Shown here: positions 1-7,631 of the stretch, in pieces
How the letters are laid out: each line of letters starts with the position of its first letter
Numbering within the stretch: position 1 is the stretch's first letter
The notes under the pieces: model-generated
Databases searched by the model: none
The model's input: only the letters and a program-made list of their open reading frames with translations
Told to the model about the DNA's origin: nothing
Made by a program: the position numbers and the translations under genes
Source: an uncultured Lachnospira sp.
GTDB lineage: Bacteria; Bacillota; Clostridia; Lachnospirales; Lachnospiraceae
Direction of reading: 5' to 3'
NCBI GenBank assembly: GCA_910589305.1
Contig: CAJUTV010000004.1
Location: 141,990 to 205,989 of the forward strand
DNA: 64,000 bases

Positions 1-1137
1 ATGGATTTTGACGGGCTTGTAGGCTTTGCCAAAGATAAGAATATTGATTTGACTGTTGTAGGAATGGATGACCCTCTTGTTGGTGGTATTGTTGATGCAT
101 TTGAAAAAGAGGGATTACGCGTTTTTGGACCTCGAAAAAATGCGGCTATACTAGAAGGTTCTAAGGCATTTTCTAAGGACTTGATGAAAAAATATAATAT
201 ACCAACAGCGGCATATGAAACGTTTACAGATGTAGATAAGGCGAAGGCATACCTTGAGGCAGCAACATTTCCTATTGCTATAAAGGCAGATGGCTTAGCG
301 CTTGGCAAGGGCGTTTTCTTATGTGAAGATTTAGAACAAGCCAGTGAAGCCGTTGATGAGTTGATGCTCAATAAAATGTTTGGCGATTCAGGAAATACAA
401 TTGTAATAGAAGAATTTATGACAGGTCGTGAAGTTTCTGTTCTTTCTTTTGTTGATGGCGATACAATTAAGATTATGTCATCAGCAATGGACCATAAGAG
501 AGCGTACAATGGAGATATGGGACCAAATACAGGCGGTATGGGCAATATATCACCAAATCCATTTTATACAAAGGAGATTGACGAGTATTGTCAAAAGCAT
601 ATATATCAGGCGACAGTCGATGCGATGAAAGCAGAAAACAGACCATTTAAGGGTGTTATCTTTTTTGGGCTTATGCTTACAGAAAATGGTCCAAAGGTAC
701 TTGAGTATAATGCGCGTTTTGGAGACCCAGAAGCACAGGTTGTATTGCCAAGAATGAAAAATGATATTATTGATGTTTTTGAGGCTTGTATTGATGGAAC
801 ACTAGATAAGATAGACCTTCAATTTGAGGATAACGCATGTATGTGTGTTGTGTTGGCTTCCGACGGATATCCAATTGAGTATAAAAAAGGATATGAGCTT
901 TTTGGACAAGAAAACTTTGAAGGAAAAGATGATTATTTTCTGTTCCATGCAGGTACAAAATTTGACAGTGATGGAAAAGTAGTGACAAACGGAGGTCGAG
1001 TTGTTGCAGTTACAGCACTTGGCAAGGATTTACAGGAAGCTCGAAGAAAGGCATATGAGGCAACCGAGTGGGTACAGTTTGTCAATAAATTTATGCGTCA
1101 TGATATCGGCAGAGCAATGGATGCGGTGGATATTTAA
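1..1137 (+). CDS. purD: Phosphoribosylamine--glycine ligase (GARS), 5'-truncated by window edge
   Basis: Second step of de novo purine synthesis: ATP-dependent joining of glycine to 5-phosphoribosylamine to give GAR, in the cytoplasm. The 378 visible residues contain the ATP-grasp core of PurD: ALGKGVFL (glycine-rich ATP-binding loop), VIEEFMTGREVSVLSF, GDMGPNTGGMG and LEYNARFGDPEAQVVLPR, a hallmark PurD segment. Family members are about 420 residues and start with a GGREHAL-type motif that is absent here. Some 40-45 N-terminal residues must therefore lie left of the window, and the ATG at base 1 is an internal Met, not the start. No other pur gene is visible. The next gene, hisS, is separated by nearly 200 bp, so they need not be co-transcribed. 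Confidence 0.95.
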   Translation: MDFDGLVGFAKDKNIDLTVVGMDDPLVGGIVDAFEKEGLRVFGPRKNAAILEGSKAFSKDLMKKYNIPTAAYETFTDVDKAKAYLEAATFPIAIKADGLALGKGVFLCEDLEQASEAVDELMLNKMFGDSGNTIVIEEFMTGREVSVLSFVDGDTIKIMSSAMDHKRAYNGDMGPNTGGMGNISPNPFYTKEIDEYCQKHIYQATVDAMKAENRPFKGVIFFGLMLTENGPKVLEYNARFGDPEAQVVLPRMKNDIIDVFEACIDGTLDKIDLQFEDNACMCVVLASDGYPIEYKKGYELFGQENFEGKDDYFLFHAGTKFDSDGKVVTNGGRVVAVTALGKDLQEARRKAYEATEWVQFVNKFMRHDIGRAMDAVDI

Positions 1138-1333
1138 CTTTATCAGAGAAGAATTAGACTTGACTGTTTAAAAAAGTTAGAAGTAAGCAGTAAAGCAGAT
1201 ATTCGCAATTTGCTTAAATCCCCTAGCTGCTATCGCACCATAAATTCTCCCGCTTGTATTTTTATGATATTGAAGCAGGGGATTTACTTGATAAGGTTAA
1301 ATTTGCACACTATGGAAAGGCATGGTTATTATT
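1138..1333. other. Intergenic region with inverted partial copy of a dispersed repeat
   Basis: No gene. Bases 1195-1220 read in reverse resemble the 3' end of the 61-bp repeat found at 13229 and 40093 (shared TTGCGAATATCTGC-like end and TAGGGGATT), with about 10 extra bases inside. AAATCCCC near 1215 and GGGGATTT near 1280 form the outer arms of a possible hairpin that could end purD transcription. Confidence 0.45.
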
Positions 1334-2590
1334 ATGAAAATTACATCAGTAAAAGGAACGAATGATTATCTTCCAAACGAGGTAGAAATAAGGGATTATC
1401 TTATCAATAAGATACTTGACGTATATAAAATTAATGGATTTGAGCATATTATGACACCTGCTGTTGAAGATATAGAAAATCTTAATAAAAGTGACGGCGG
1501 AGAAAATCTAAATCTTATTTTTAAAATTCTTAAGCGCGGCGATAAGCTGAACAAGGCATTATCTTCTGGTAATATTACAGATGAAAATATGTTAGTTGAT
1601 ATGGGGTTAAGATATGATTTAACATTGCCTTTAAGCAGATACTATGCAAATAATAAAGAAAAATTGACACTGCCTATGAAATGTATACAGATTGACCGTG
1701 TATACAGAGCAGAACGTCCTCAAAAGGGACGTCTGAGAGAGTTTGTACAGTGTGATATTGATATTCTTGGCTCAAAATCAGCAGATTGTGAAGTTGAGTT
1801 AATTCTTATTACCACAAAAGCTTTAGCTGCTATTGGCATGAAAAACTTTAAAGTAAAGGTAAATGACCGACAGATTTTAAGAGCAGTGCTTCTTTCTTTT
1901 GGTTTTAAAGAAAACGAGCTTGACAGTGTATGTATTACATTTGACAAGATGGATAAGATTGGAACGGAAGGCGTTATGCAGGAATTAAAAGATAAAGGCT
2001 TTGATGAAAAGATAATAGAAGTCTTTATCAGCTTTCTTCAAAAAGGTGATTTTACATTGGAGGCTGTCTCTGGGTTGCTTGAAGAATTGTCGCCAGTAGA
2101 AAATATAAAGTCTATTATAAATGCTGTTAAAGAGCTTTCAGATATTGATTTTGATATTGTGTTTGATTTGACCTTAGTTCGAGGTCAAGGCTATTACACA
2201 GGAACCGTATTTGAAGTGGAAAGTGTTGATTTTAAAGGCTCTATTGCAGGCGGCGGAAGGTATGATAATCTGATTGGCAAATTTTTAAATGAAAGTGTGC
2301 CAGCAGTAGGTTTTTCAATCGGCTTTGAAAGAATTTTCTCGATTTTTATGAGCAGCAATCTATCCATTCCAGAACGACCAAAAAAGATTGCGGTGGTATA
2401 TGACGAAGGAAATGTGATACAGGCAATAAAAGAGGCTGACAAGTTAAGAGAGGCAGGAAATATTGCTTCTATATATGTAAAACCAAAGAAGCTTGGAAAA
2501 TTGTTAAATCATCTGGAACAACATCAGTATGATGGCTTTCTTAATGTGGGTGTAAGTGATGAAGTGAAAATGTTTCAGGAGCAGCAATAA
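1334..2590 (+). CDS. hisS: Histidyl-tRNA synthetase
   Basis: Class II aminoacyl-tRNA synthetase that charges tRNA-His with histidine. The N-terminus KGTNDYLP is typical of HisRS. Motif 2 is visible as RVYRAERPQKGRLREF with QCDIDILG. The histidine-binding segment reads LVRGQGYYTGTVFEV, where most HisRS have LVRGLDYYTGT. Motif 3 is AGGGRYDNLIG followed by PAVGFSIGFERI. HisZ, the regulatory paralogue, usually lacks this histidine-binding segment, so HisS is preferred. Length is about 418 residues, normal for bacteria. Two starts are possible: ATG 1322 lies only one base after GGAAAGG (1314-1320), so ATG 1334 (MKITSVKG) is preferred although its spacing is long. The aspS gene that often follows hisS is not here. 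Confidence 0.9.
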   Translation: MKITSVKGTNDYLPNEVEIRDYLINKILDVYKINGFEHIMTPAVEDIENLNKSDGGENLNLIFKILKRGDKLNKALSSGNITDENMLVDMGLRYDLTLPLSRYYANNKEKLTLPMKCIQIDRVYRAERPQKGRLREFVQCDIDILGSKSADCEVELILITTKALAAIGMKNFKVKVNDRQILRAVLLSFGFKENELDSVCITFDKMDKIGTEGVMQELKDKGFDEKIIEVFISFLQKGDFTLEAVSGLLEELSPVENIKSIINAVKELSDIDFDIVFDLTLVRGQGYYTGTVFEVESVDFKGSIAGGGRYDNLIGKFLNESVPAVGFSIGFERIFSIFMSSNLSIPERPKKIAVVYDEGNVIQAIKEADKLREAGNIASIYVKPKKLGKLLNHLEQHQYDGFLNVGVSDEVKMFQEQQ

Positions 2591-2645
2591 TATAATAAAT
2601 AATATTAAAATGATTTTTATATAAATAGTAAAGATAAAGAAAATG

Positions 2646-2692
2646 AAATCTCTTTTATTAGACAACACAAGTCTAATGAAAGGGATTTTTTA
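2646..2692 (+). terminator. Intrinsic terminator after hisS
   Basis: ATTAGAC and GTCTAAT form a perfect 7-bp stem around AACACAA. The stem is extended outward by AATCTCTTT / AAAGGGATT with small mismatches and followed by a T-run. It ends the hisS transcript before the PadR operon promoter. Confidence 0.75.
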
Positions 2693-2738
2693 TGTTATTG
2701 GAACGCGTTTTCCTTTTTTTATATTTATATAAAAAGGA

Positions 2739-2776
2739 TTGACAAAAACAATACTTCGTAATATGATGTATTACGT
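2739..2776 (+). promoter_or_regulatory. SigA-type promoter with overlapping dyad (likely PadR operator)
   Basis: TTGACA at 2739-2744 and TATGAT at 2762-2767 are separated by exactly 17 bp. CGTAATA (2757-2763) and TATTACG (2769-2775) form a perfect 7-bp dyad covering the -10. A repressor bound there would block RNA polymerase. PadR-family regulators commonly bind dyads in their own promoters, so autoregulation by the next gene is inferred. Confidence 0.7.
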
Positions 2777-2791
2777 ATAAGGAGGTATGAT

Positions 2792-3112
2792 ATGGATATT
2801 CAATTGAAACGTGGTCTTTTAGATGTTTGTGTATTGGCTGCTATTAAAAGCGAAGATTCCTATGGCTACAAAATTATTAAAGATATGAAGCCGTATATTC
2901 AAATGTCTGAATCAACCTTGTACACCATTCTAAAGCGTTTAGAACTGGCAGGTATGCTGACAGTCCAAACTGCGGAGTATGGCGGCAGGCTACGAAAGTA
3001 TTACCATATTACCAATGTGGGGCTAAAACGCATTGAGGATTTCAAAGACGAGTGGAAAGAAATTATGTCCATATATCGATTTGTAACCAAGGAGGATGAT
3101 GACAATGAGTAA
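2792..3112 (+). CDS. PadR-family transcriptional regulator
   Basis: Winged-helix repressor of 106 residues, the usual length of the short PadR (PadR-s1) class. The N-terminus MDIQLKRGLLDVCVLAAI and the segment DSYGYKIIKDM followed by SESTLYTILKRLELAGML are the characteristic DNA-binding winged helix. The wing strand is YGGRLRKYYHITNVG. The gene lies behind a strong promoter with a dyad over the -10 and has the Shine-Dalgarno AAGGAGG. Its last codons overlap the start of the DUF1700 gene, so translation is likely coupled. PadR with DUF1700 and DUF4097 genes is a recurrent Firmicutes arrangement linked to envelope stress. The inducer cannot be told from the sequence. Confidence 0.92.
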   Translation: MDIQLKRGLLDVCVLAAIKSEDSYGYKIIKDMKPYIQMSESTLYTILKRLELAGMLTVQTAEYGGRLRKYYHITNVGLKRIEDFKDEWKEIMSIYRFVTKEDDDNE

Positions 3113-3707
3113 ACAAGAGTTTCTTGACGAGTTGAGGAAAGGATTGTCGAGCTTACCGCAAAATGACCTAGAAGAACGACTGACATTTTACAGCGAAATG
3201 ATTGATGACCGAATGGAAGAAGGTCTTACAGAAGAAGAAGCCATTTCTGAAATTGGAACAGTAAATGAAGTTCTATCGCAAATTATAGAGGAAATTCCGC
3301 TGTCTAAACTTGTAAAGGAAAAAGTAAGACCAAAGCGAACATTGCGCGTGTGGGAAATTGTACTTTTGGTAGTGGGTTCACCTATATGGATTTCTCTTTT
3401 GATTGCCGCATTTGCCATAATCTTTGCTGGTTATGTTGTATTATGGTCTGTAAGTGTTTCCCTGTGGGCAGTTGAGGTTTCATTAATGGCATGTTCGCTT
3501 GGCAGCATAGCATTGGCTGTGATTTTTGTTTTTCAAGGTAATGGATTTGTGGGGATTGCTATGGTTGGTGCTGCTATGTTTTGTGCGGGGTTGTCTATTT
3601 TTTTATTTTTTGGGTGCAAAGCAGTTACAAAAGGAATTTTGTTTTTGACTAAAAAGATAATTTTTGGCGTTAAATCTTTAATTCTTGGGAAGGAGGATAT
3701 AAAATGA
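3105..3707 (+). CDS. DUF1700 (HAAS-domain) membrane protein
   Basis: 200-residue protein of the DUF1700/HAAS family. The first 50 residues show the conserved acidic helix set MSKQEFLDELRKGL, NDLEERLTFYSEMIDDRMEEG and LTEEEAISEIG. Three or more hydrophobic segments follow (about residues 75-105, 112-135 and 140-165). HAAS proteins are thought to act with PadR regulators as membrane sensors or signal relays; the biochemical role is not established. ATG 3096 and ATG 3099 also lie in frame, but AAGGAGG at 3089-3095 is 9 bases from ATG 3105, so 3105 is chosen. The stop overlaps the next gene's start as ATGA at 3704. Confidence 0.88.
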   Translation: MSKQEFLDELRKGLSSLPQNDLEERLTFYSEMIDDRMEEGLTEEEAISEIGTVNEVLSQIIEEIPLSKLVKEKVRPKRTLRVWEIVLLVVGSPIWISLLIAAFAIIFAGYVVLWSVSVSLWAVEVSLMACSLGSIALAVIFVFQGNGFVGIAMVGAAMFCAGLSIFLFFGCKAVTKGILFLTKKIIFGVKSLILGKEDIK

Positions 3708-4669
3708 GTAAAGCAATGAAAATATGGTTTATTATAGCGGCTTTTCTTATCGTGTTTGGGTTCATTCTTTTTGTGGGTGTGATGGCGATTTATGATTTTT
3801 ATGATTTGCATAACTTTAGCACCATGAAATATAATACAAATACTTACGAGGTAAATGGAGCGTTTGATAAAATATCAATCAATGTAGACACAACACAGAT
3901 TAAATTTGTGCCATCCGATGACGAAAGCTGCAGAATTGTTTGTTTTGAGACAGAGAAGATGAAACATTCTGCTATTGTTCAGAATAACACGCTTATCATT
4001 GATATCGTTGATACTCGAAAGTGGTATGATTATATTGGCATATCAATTGGAGGACCAAAGATGACCGTATATCTGCCGCAAAATGAGTATGCATCACTTT
4101 TTATAGATACCCATACAGGAGATATTGCTATACCCAAAGACTTTACTTTTGAAACGCTTAAAATTAACGGGAATACGGCAGATGTAGAGTGTTTGGCATC
4201 GGTTTTAGATGGTATAGAAATTAAATTAAACACAGGCAATATCAAGATGGATAATGTTTTGGCAGGCGAGATTCGTCTTGCCTGTACAACGGGTAAAATC
4301 AATATCAATTCTGCATCTTCTAAGGGAACTATTGAAATAGAAACAAATACTGGAGCCGTACATTTGACAGATGTTGCTTGTGCTGATTTTTCTGCAAAAA
4401 GTAAAACAGGAACGATTTTATTAAAGAATGTTGTTGCTTCTAACTGTTTTTGTATTGAAAATAATATAGGTGATGTGCGATTTGAAAACAGCGATGCAGC
4501 GCAGATTTCTGTCAAAACAAGCACAGGTGATGTCACAGGCACATTGCTTTCTGAAAAAGTATTTATAACAGAGACGTCAACAGGAACTATCCGTGTGCCA
4601 AAAACGATAACAGGCGGCAAATGTGAGATTACAACCAGTACAGGTAATATTAAAATAGATATAAAGTAA
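3704..4669 (+). CDS. DUF4097 beta-strand repeat protein, membrane-anchored
   Basis: 321 residues. An N-terminal signal anchor (about residues 5-30) is followed by an extracytoplasmic right-handed beta-helix-like domain. The repeating units contain THTGDI, LNTGNIKM, TTGKINI, TNTGAVHL, SKTGTILL, TSTGDVTG and TSTGNIKI, i.e. an S/T-x-T-G-x-I/V pattern every 20-25 residues, typical of DUF4097. Third gene of the PadR-DUF1700-DUF4097 operon, overlapping the previous stop by 4 bases. The family's function is unknown; in other Firmicutes such genes belong to envelope-stress regulons. The repeats create a long open frame on the opposite strand that is not a gene. Confidence 0.87.
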   Translation: MSKAMKIWFIIAAFLIVFGFILFVGVMAIYDFYDLHNFSTMKYNTNTYEVNGAFDKISINVDTTQIKFVPSDDESCRIVCFETEKMKHSAIVQNNTLIIDIVDTRKWYDYIGISIGGPKMTVYLPQNEYASLFIDTHTGDIAIPKDFTFETLKINGNTADVECLASVLDGIEIKLNTGNIKMDNVLAGEIRLACTTGKININSASSKGTIEIETNTGAVHLTDVACADFSAKSKTGTILLKNVVASNCFCIENNIGDVRFENSDAAQISVKTSTGDVTGTLLSEKVFITETSTGTIRVPKTITGGKCEITTSTGNIKIDIK

Positions 4670-4726
4670 TGTTTCTTGAAACGGTAAGTTTTAGAAAATT
4701 TGCTAAAGATATTACAGAAGAAAATA

Positions 4727-4747
4727 GGTAGTATAAAAGGTAGTATA
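4727..4747. promoter_or_regulatory. Two direct copies of GGTAGTATA upstream of the MotA-like gene
   Basis: GGTAGTATA occurs at 4727-4735 and again at 4739-4747, one helical turn (12 bp) apart. The same or the inverted motif recurs after this gene (5864-5907) and before the next (6098-6141). The spacing suggests side-by-side binding of a regulator. The bound protein is not known. Confidence 0.4.
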
Positions 4748-4940
4748 TAAATTATACCCTAAATAGCATGACGTAGAATATGCAGGTTTTCCTTTTTATG
4801 ATACATTCTTTTTAGCAATGAGCAAAGTAAAGTTATAGTGTAAGTGTATTCGTTTTGTGATATTTTTTCTATATAAAACGATAAGCTTTCTATGAAATGA
4901 ACAAGCTGAAAAAATGGTTGATAAGAATGGAGGAGTTGCT

Positions 4941-5726
4941 ATGAAAAGAATAAATATTTCAGCTATAACAGGTTTTATGTGCTGCTTTGGAATGATTATT
5001 ATTGGTATTGCCACAAATGGCGGGTTGAAAACGATATTGAATTTTATTCATATACCGTCTATGATAGTAACGTTTGGAGGAGCATTATGTGCCGTTATGA
5101 TAACGTCTAGTTCTTTTAAGGATTATATACAGGCACTTACAAGTATAAAGAAAGCATTTTCCAGCAATAATACAAGCCTAGATGAGATTGGAGAACAGAT
5201 TTATGAGTTGTCTAATATTGCAAGAAAAGAAGGATTGTTAGCTTTAGATGAGCAGATGCAAAATTTGGATAATAAATTTATGGAAAAGGGCATTCGGATG
5301 ACGGTTGACGGCACAACGCCAGAATTGGTAAAGGATATTTTAGAGACCGATTTAATGAATCATGTGGAAGATAACAAAAGGCATATCCAGTTTTGGGAAA
5401 GCTTGGGTGCATATGCACCTGCATGGGGAATGGTTGGAACACTGTTAGGATTAATTAATATGATGAAGTCAATGGGTACAAATCCTGATTCCATAGGAGA
5501 TGGTATGTCGCTGGCTTTGATTACAACATTATATGGTTCGATACTTGCCAATTGGATATGTATTCCAATTGCTGCAAAATTAAGAAAGAACAGTTTAGAG
5601 GAAGAGATGCAGATGGCATTGATTATTGAAGGGGTATTGTCTATACAGGCAGGAGAGAATCCTATGGTAATTAAAGAAAAGATTAGAGCTTTTAGAAATG
5701 ATTGGGAAGAAAGTCAAGCGGCATAA
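4941..5726 (+). CDS. MotA/TolQ/ExbB-family proton-channel protein (MotA-like)
   Basis: 261-residue inner-membrane protein of the MotA family, whose members form the stator that couples ion flow to flagellar rotation. TM1 and TM2 are about residues 8-25 and 38-55. A long cytoplasmic loop follows, then TM3 and TM4 (about 157-178 and 188-210). The MotA signature around TM3 is present: LGAYAPAWGMVGTLLGL, with the functionally important proline at about residue 160, and TLYGSILANWICIPIA in TM4. GGAGGAG at 4929-4935 supports ATG 4941. MotA is normally followed at once by motB; here no peptidoglycan-binding MotB/OmpA gene follows. The downstream neighbours are a second, shorter MotA-like gene and a membrane LuxR-type regulator. 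It may pair with a distant MotB or act outside the flagellum. Confidence 0.8.
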   Translation: MKRINISAITGFMCCFGMIIIGIATNGGLKTILNFIHIPSMIVTFGGALCAVMITSSSFKDYIQALTSIKKAFSSNNTSLDEIGEQIYELSNIARKEGLLALDEQMQNLDNKFMEKGIRMTVDGTTPELVKDILETDLMNHVEDNKRHIQFWESLGAYAPAWGMVGTLLGLINMMKSMGTNPDSIGDGMSLALITTLYGSILANWICIPIAAKLRKNSLEEEMQMALIIEGVLSIQAGENPMVIKEKIRAFRNDWEESQAA

Positions 5727-5863
5727 AAAGGTCATCGTGTGAACAATAAATTTTTATATGCAAATTTATATTTATTCTCAAACTTGCAGATTGAGTAAGA
5801 ATGCGAGATATTATATAAAAATAAAAAACATATTAAAACAATACAATACAGTTATCAATGAAG

Positions 5864-5890
5864 GGTAGTATAGCAATATACTACCTATTT
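5864..5890 (+). terminator. Hairpin built from the GTAGTATA motif, terminator-like
   Basis: Perfect 9-bp stem GGTAGTATA / TATACTACC with a GCAA tetraloop, then TATTTTT. It could end transcription of the MotA-like gene and also be a binding site, since each arm is the repeated motif. Confidence 0.5.
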
Positions 5891-6097
5891 TTATGTAAGG
5901 TAGTATATACAATATAATGGTAGTGTGTTATATTTTGAGATGTTAAGAAGTTATAACTTTTACATAAAATAATTGTGAATAGTATACGTAGGCGTTGAAG
6001 TAGAGATTTCCTTGATAAGGTTAAAGTGTAACAAATACCGTTTGATAGGATAATGGAAATTATTTTTGCAAATTTCTATTATTTCTATTGTATGGTT

Positions 6098-6141
6098 TGT
6101 ACTACATAAAAAATATACTACGTAAAAATTTATACTACGTA
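6098..6141. promoter_or_regulatory. Three phased copies of (TA)TACTACGTA
   Basis: TGTACTACATA at 6098, TATACTACGTA at 6114 and TATACTACGTA at 6131 are spaced 16 and 17 bp. They end 4 bp before the TGGAGG Shine-Dalgarno (6146) of the short MotA-like gene. This is operator-like; the LuxR-type protein encoded two genes downstream is a plausible but unproven ligand. Confidence 0.45.
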
Positions 6142-6157
6142 TAAATGGAGGATTGAT

Positions 6158-6718
6158 ATGTGGAAAATTAAGATAGAAAAAATAAAAACAGAAAAGACAG
6201 AAAAGCGTGAAAAAATGGATATAGGCAAGGTACTATTAATTGAAATGTTAGTTATTATTGCAGGGTTAATGTATACTGTAATGGTAACAGGAGGAGCAAA
6301 TGATATCGTAATGTTAATTGATATGCCTTCTCTATTTTTAATAATACTTTTTTGTGTACCAGTGCTTATTATATCAGGATTATGGAAAGATTTTGTAAAA
6401 GCGTTTTCAGTCAGCAAACAAAAATATTCAATCGCTCAGCTAAGAAGATGTCTGGAAGCCGTTTTAGTAACACAGAAATTAGTGTTAATCAGCAGTTTTT
6501 TTACCGCATTTATTTCAATTATTACATTATTGAAAAAACTTGTCGAACCTGAATTTTTGGGACCCAATCTTGCCGTGGTATGTCTTTCTGGTCTTTATGC
6601 AGTTATTGTTGAATTTTTATTATTGCCTTTAAAAACGAATGTTCAAGTGACATTGATTCATGAGATGGAAATAAGTAATGAAGAAGATGAAACGGAAACA
6701 GGCAATGAAGAAAAATAA
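6158..6718 (+). CDS. Short MotA-like membrane protein
   Basis: 186 residues with a Lys/Glu-rich N-terminus and four predicted TM segments (about 23-44, 57-76, 100-124 and 135-158). The segment ANDIVMLIDMPSLFLIILF, ending in GLWKDFVKAFSV, resembles the TM1-TM2 region of MotA (compare IPSMIVTFGGALCAV...SFKDYIQAL in the preceding gene). The cytoplasmic loop is much shorter and the proline motif of TM3 is absent. It therefore looks like a divergent MotA paralogue rather than a second stator subunit. GGAGG at 6147 supports the start. It overlaps the LuxR-type gene by a few codons, implying coupled translation. Function unknown. Confidence 0.6.
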   Translation: MWKIKIEKIKTEKTEKREKMDIGKVLLIEMLVIIAGLMYTVMVTGGANDIVMLIDMPSLFLIILFCVPVLIISGLWKDFVKAFSVSKQKYSIAQLRRCLEAVLVTQKLVLISSFFTAFISIITLLKKLVEPEFLGPNLAVVCLSGLYAVIVEFLLLPLKTNVQVTLIHEMEISNEEDETETGNEEK

Positions 6719-7250
6719 ACGTATATTTTATTTACTGATTGTTCTTTATAGTGTGCTTTTTATATTTACATTTATTATGCAATGGATTAGTGTGCGAAAT
6801 CCTAACTTGCGGTGGATTATTAATGGCAGCACACTACTATTAGGGTTGATTGCAGGAACTCTTTTTTATTTGTTGTATCAAATTAATCATAAAAAAAATA
6901 TAGATATAGAAAATAATACAAATGAAAAAGATAATAAACAAGATGTTGTTATACCACAAGACAGTATGATAGAAGAGAATATAACGGAAAGTAGTATAGT
7001 ACAAGAACAAGAAGAAGTACCATCAAAAGAGATTTATATCAAGTTTGCTGATGCGTATATATTGACAAAAAGAGAAACTCAAATAGGGTATCTGGTATTT
7101 AGTGGATACACCAATCAGCAGATTGCAGAAGAATTGTATATATCTGAAACGACTGTAAAAAAACATTTGACACATATATATGAAAAGACACAAGTAAGCG
7201 GAAGAAAGGAATTGAACAGTAAAATAAAAAATTATGAGAAAGACAGCTAA
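6705..7250 (+). CDS. Membrane-anchored LuxR-type (GerE HTH) regulator
   Basis: About 181 residues. Two TM segments (about 7-26 and 40-58) are followed by a 60-residue acidic Asn/Gln-rich linker and a C-terminal LuxR/GerE helix-turn-helix (about 119-175). The HTH shows LTKRETQIGYLVFSGYTNQ, IAEELYISETTVKKHLTHIY and KTQVSGRKEL. There is no receiver domain, so signal input probably comes through the membrane part. Starts at 6678 and 6687 are also in frame. ATG 6705 is preferred because it begins directly before TM1 and overlaps the upstream stop by 14 bases, but no strong Shine-Dalgarno decides it. It sits in an operon with the MotA-like paralogue, and its DNA target may be the repeated GTAGTATA/TATACTAC motif nearby. 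Confidence 0.8.
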   Translation: MKKNKRIFYLLIVLYSVLFIFTFIMQWISVRNPNLRWIINGSTLLLGLIAGTLFYLLYQINHKKNIDIENNTNEKDNKQDVVIPQDSMIEENITESSIVQEQEEVPSKEIYIKFADAYILTKRETQIGYLVFSGYTNQQIAEELYISETTVKKHLTHIYEKTQVSGRKELNSKIKNYEKDS

Positions 7251-7631
7251 CATGGTTTTATTAAAAAAATTTTATTTTAGTATGTGTGCATGTGTTTGAC
7301 ATAAAAATAAGAGGAATAAAAAAGAAAAGAAGATAAAACTATGGAAGAAGCAAAAGAGTGTGTGAAAAAAGAGCAAAGAAAGCAATAATAAATGGTTATG
7401 GTCACACCAATAATAAATGTTTACAGTCACATAGAAGTAATTTCAGATTAGGCGGTATAGCTCCAATTACAAGGGCTGTACCGTTTTTTAAAATTTCTAT
7501 GCGTCTTACCTTTTTGGTTGCATGTCAGAAAGGAAATGGATTTCACATGGGAAGCCATTAGCAAAAGATGCCTTTGACTTTACCCCTACGGCAATGTGTA
7601 TACTTTAAGAAAGAAAAGGTGGTGATTATCT
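7251..7631. other. Intergenic region with remnant-like sequence
   Basis: No convincing gene. A 67-codon frame at 7358-7561 has no Shine-Dalgarno and no recognisable motif. The stretch may be a remnant of a lost gene, since a truncated merR follows. A merR-type promoter sits at its right end. Confidence 0.4.
7574..7604 (+). promoter_or_regulatory. MerR-type promoter with 19-bp spacer
   Basis: TTGACT at 7574-7579 and TATACT at 7599-7604 are separated by 19 bp (7580-7598, beginning TTACCCC). Over-long 19-20 bp spacers are the classical signature of promoters that MerR regulators activate by twisting DNA. It lies directly before the broken merR gene. Confidence 0.65.

Larger units (their letters stand above)
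5727..6157. other. 431-bp intergenic region with GTAGTATA repeats and a relic-like leader
   Basis: No supported gene. 5864-5885 is a perfect hairpin (GGTAGTATA GCAA TATACTACC) followed by TATTTTT and may act as a terminator. Further copies of the motif lie at 5899-5907 and, degenerate, at 5919-5927. Three copies of the reverse motif with 16-17 bp period lie at 6098-6108, 6114-6124 and 6131-6141, just before the Shine-Dalgarno of the next gene. At 5783-5806 a stretch nearly identical to the leader of rho appears but is not followed by an open frame. Confidence 0.5.

Noticed and set aside
1322..2590. HisZ (regulatory subunit of HisG) instead of HisS
   Set aside because: The histidine-binding segment LVRGQGYYTGT and motif 2 are intact and no histidine-biosynthesis genes are adjacent.
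4030..4620. 196-codon open frame on the minus strand opposite the DUF4097 gene
   Set aside because: It mirrors the repeated S/T-G codons of a well-supported gene, has no ribosome site and no family resemblance.
7358..7561. 67-codon frame before the broken merR
   Set aside because: No ribosome site, odd composition and no recognisable motif; more likely debris in a decayed region.
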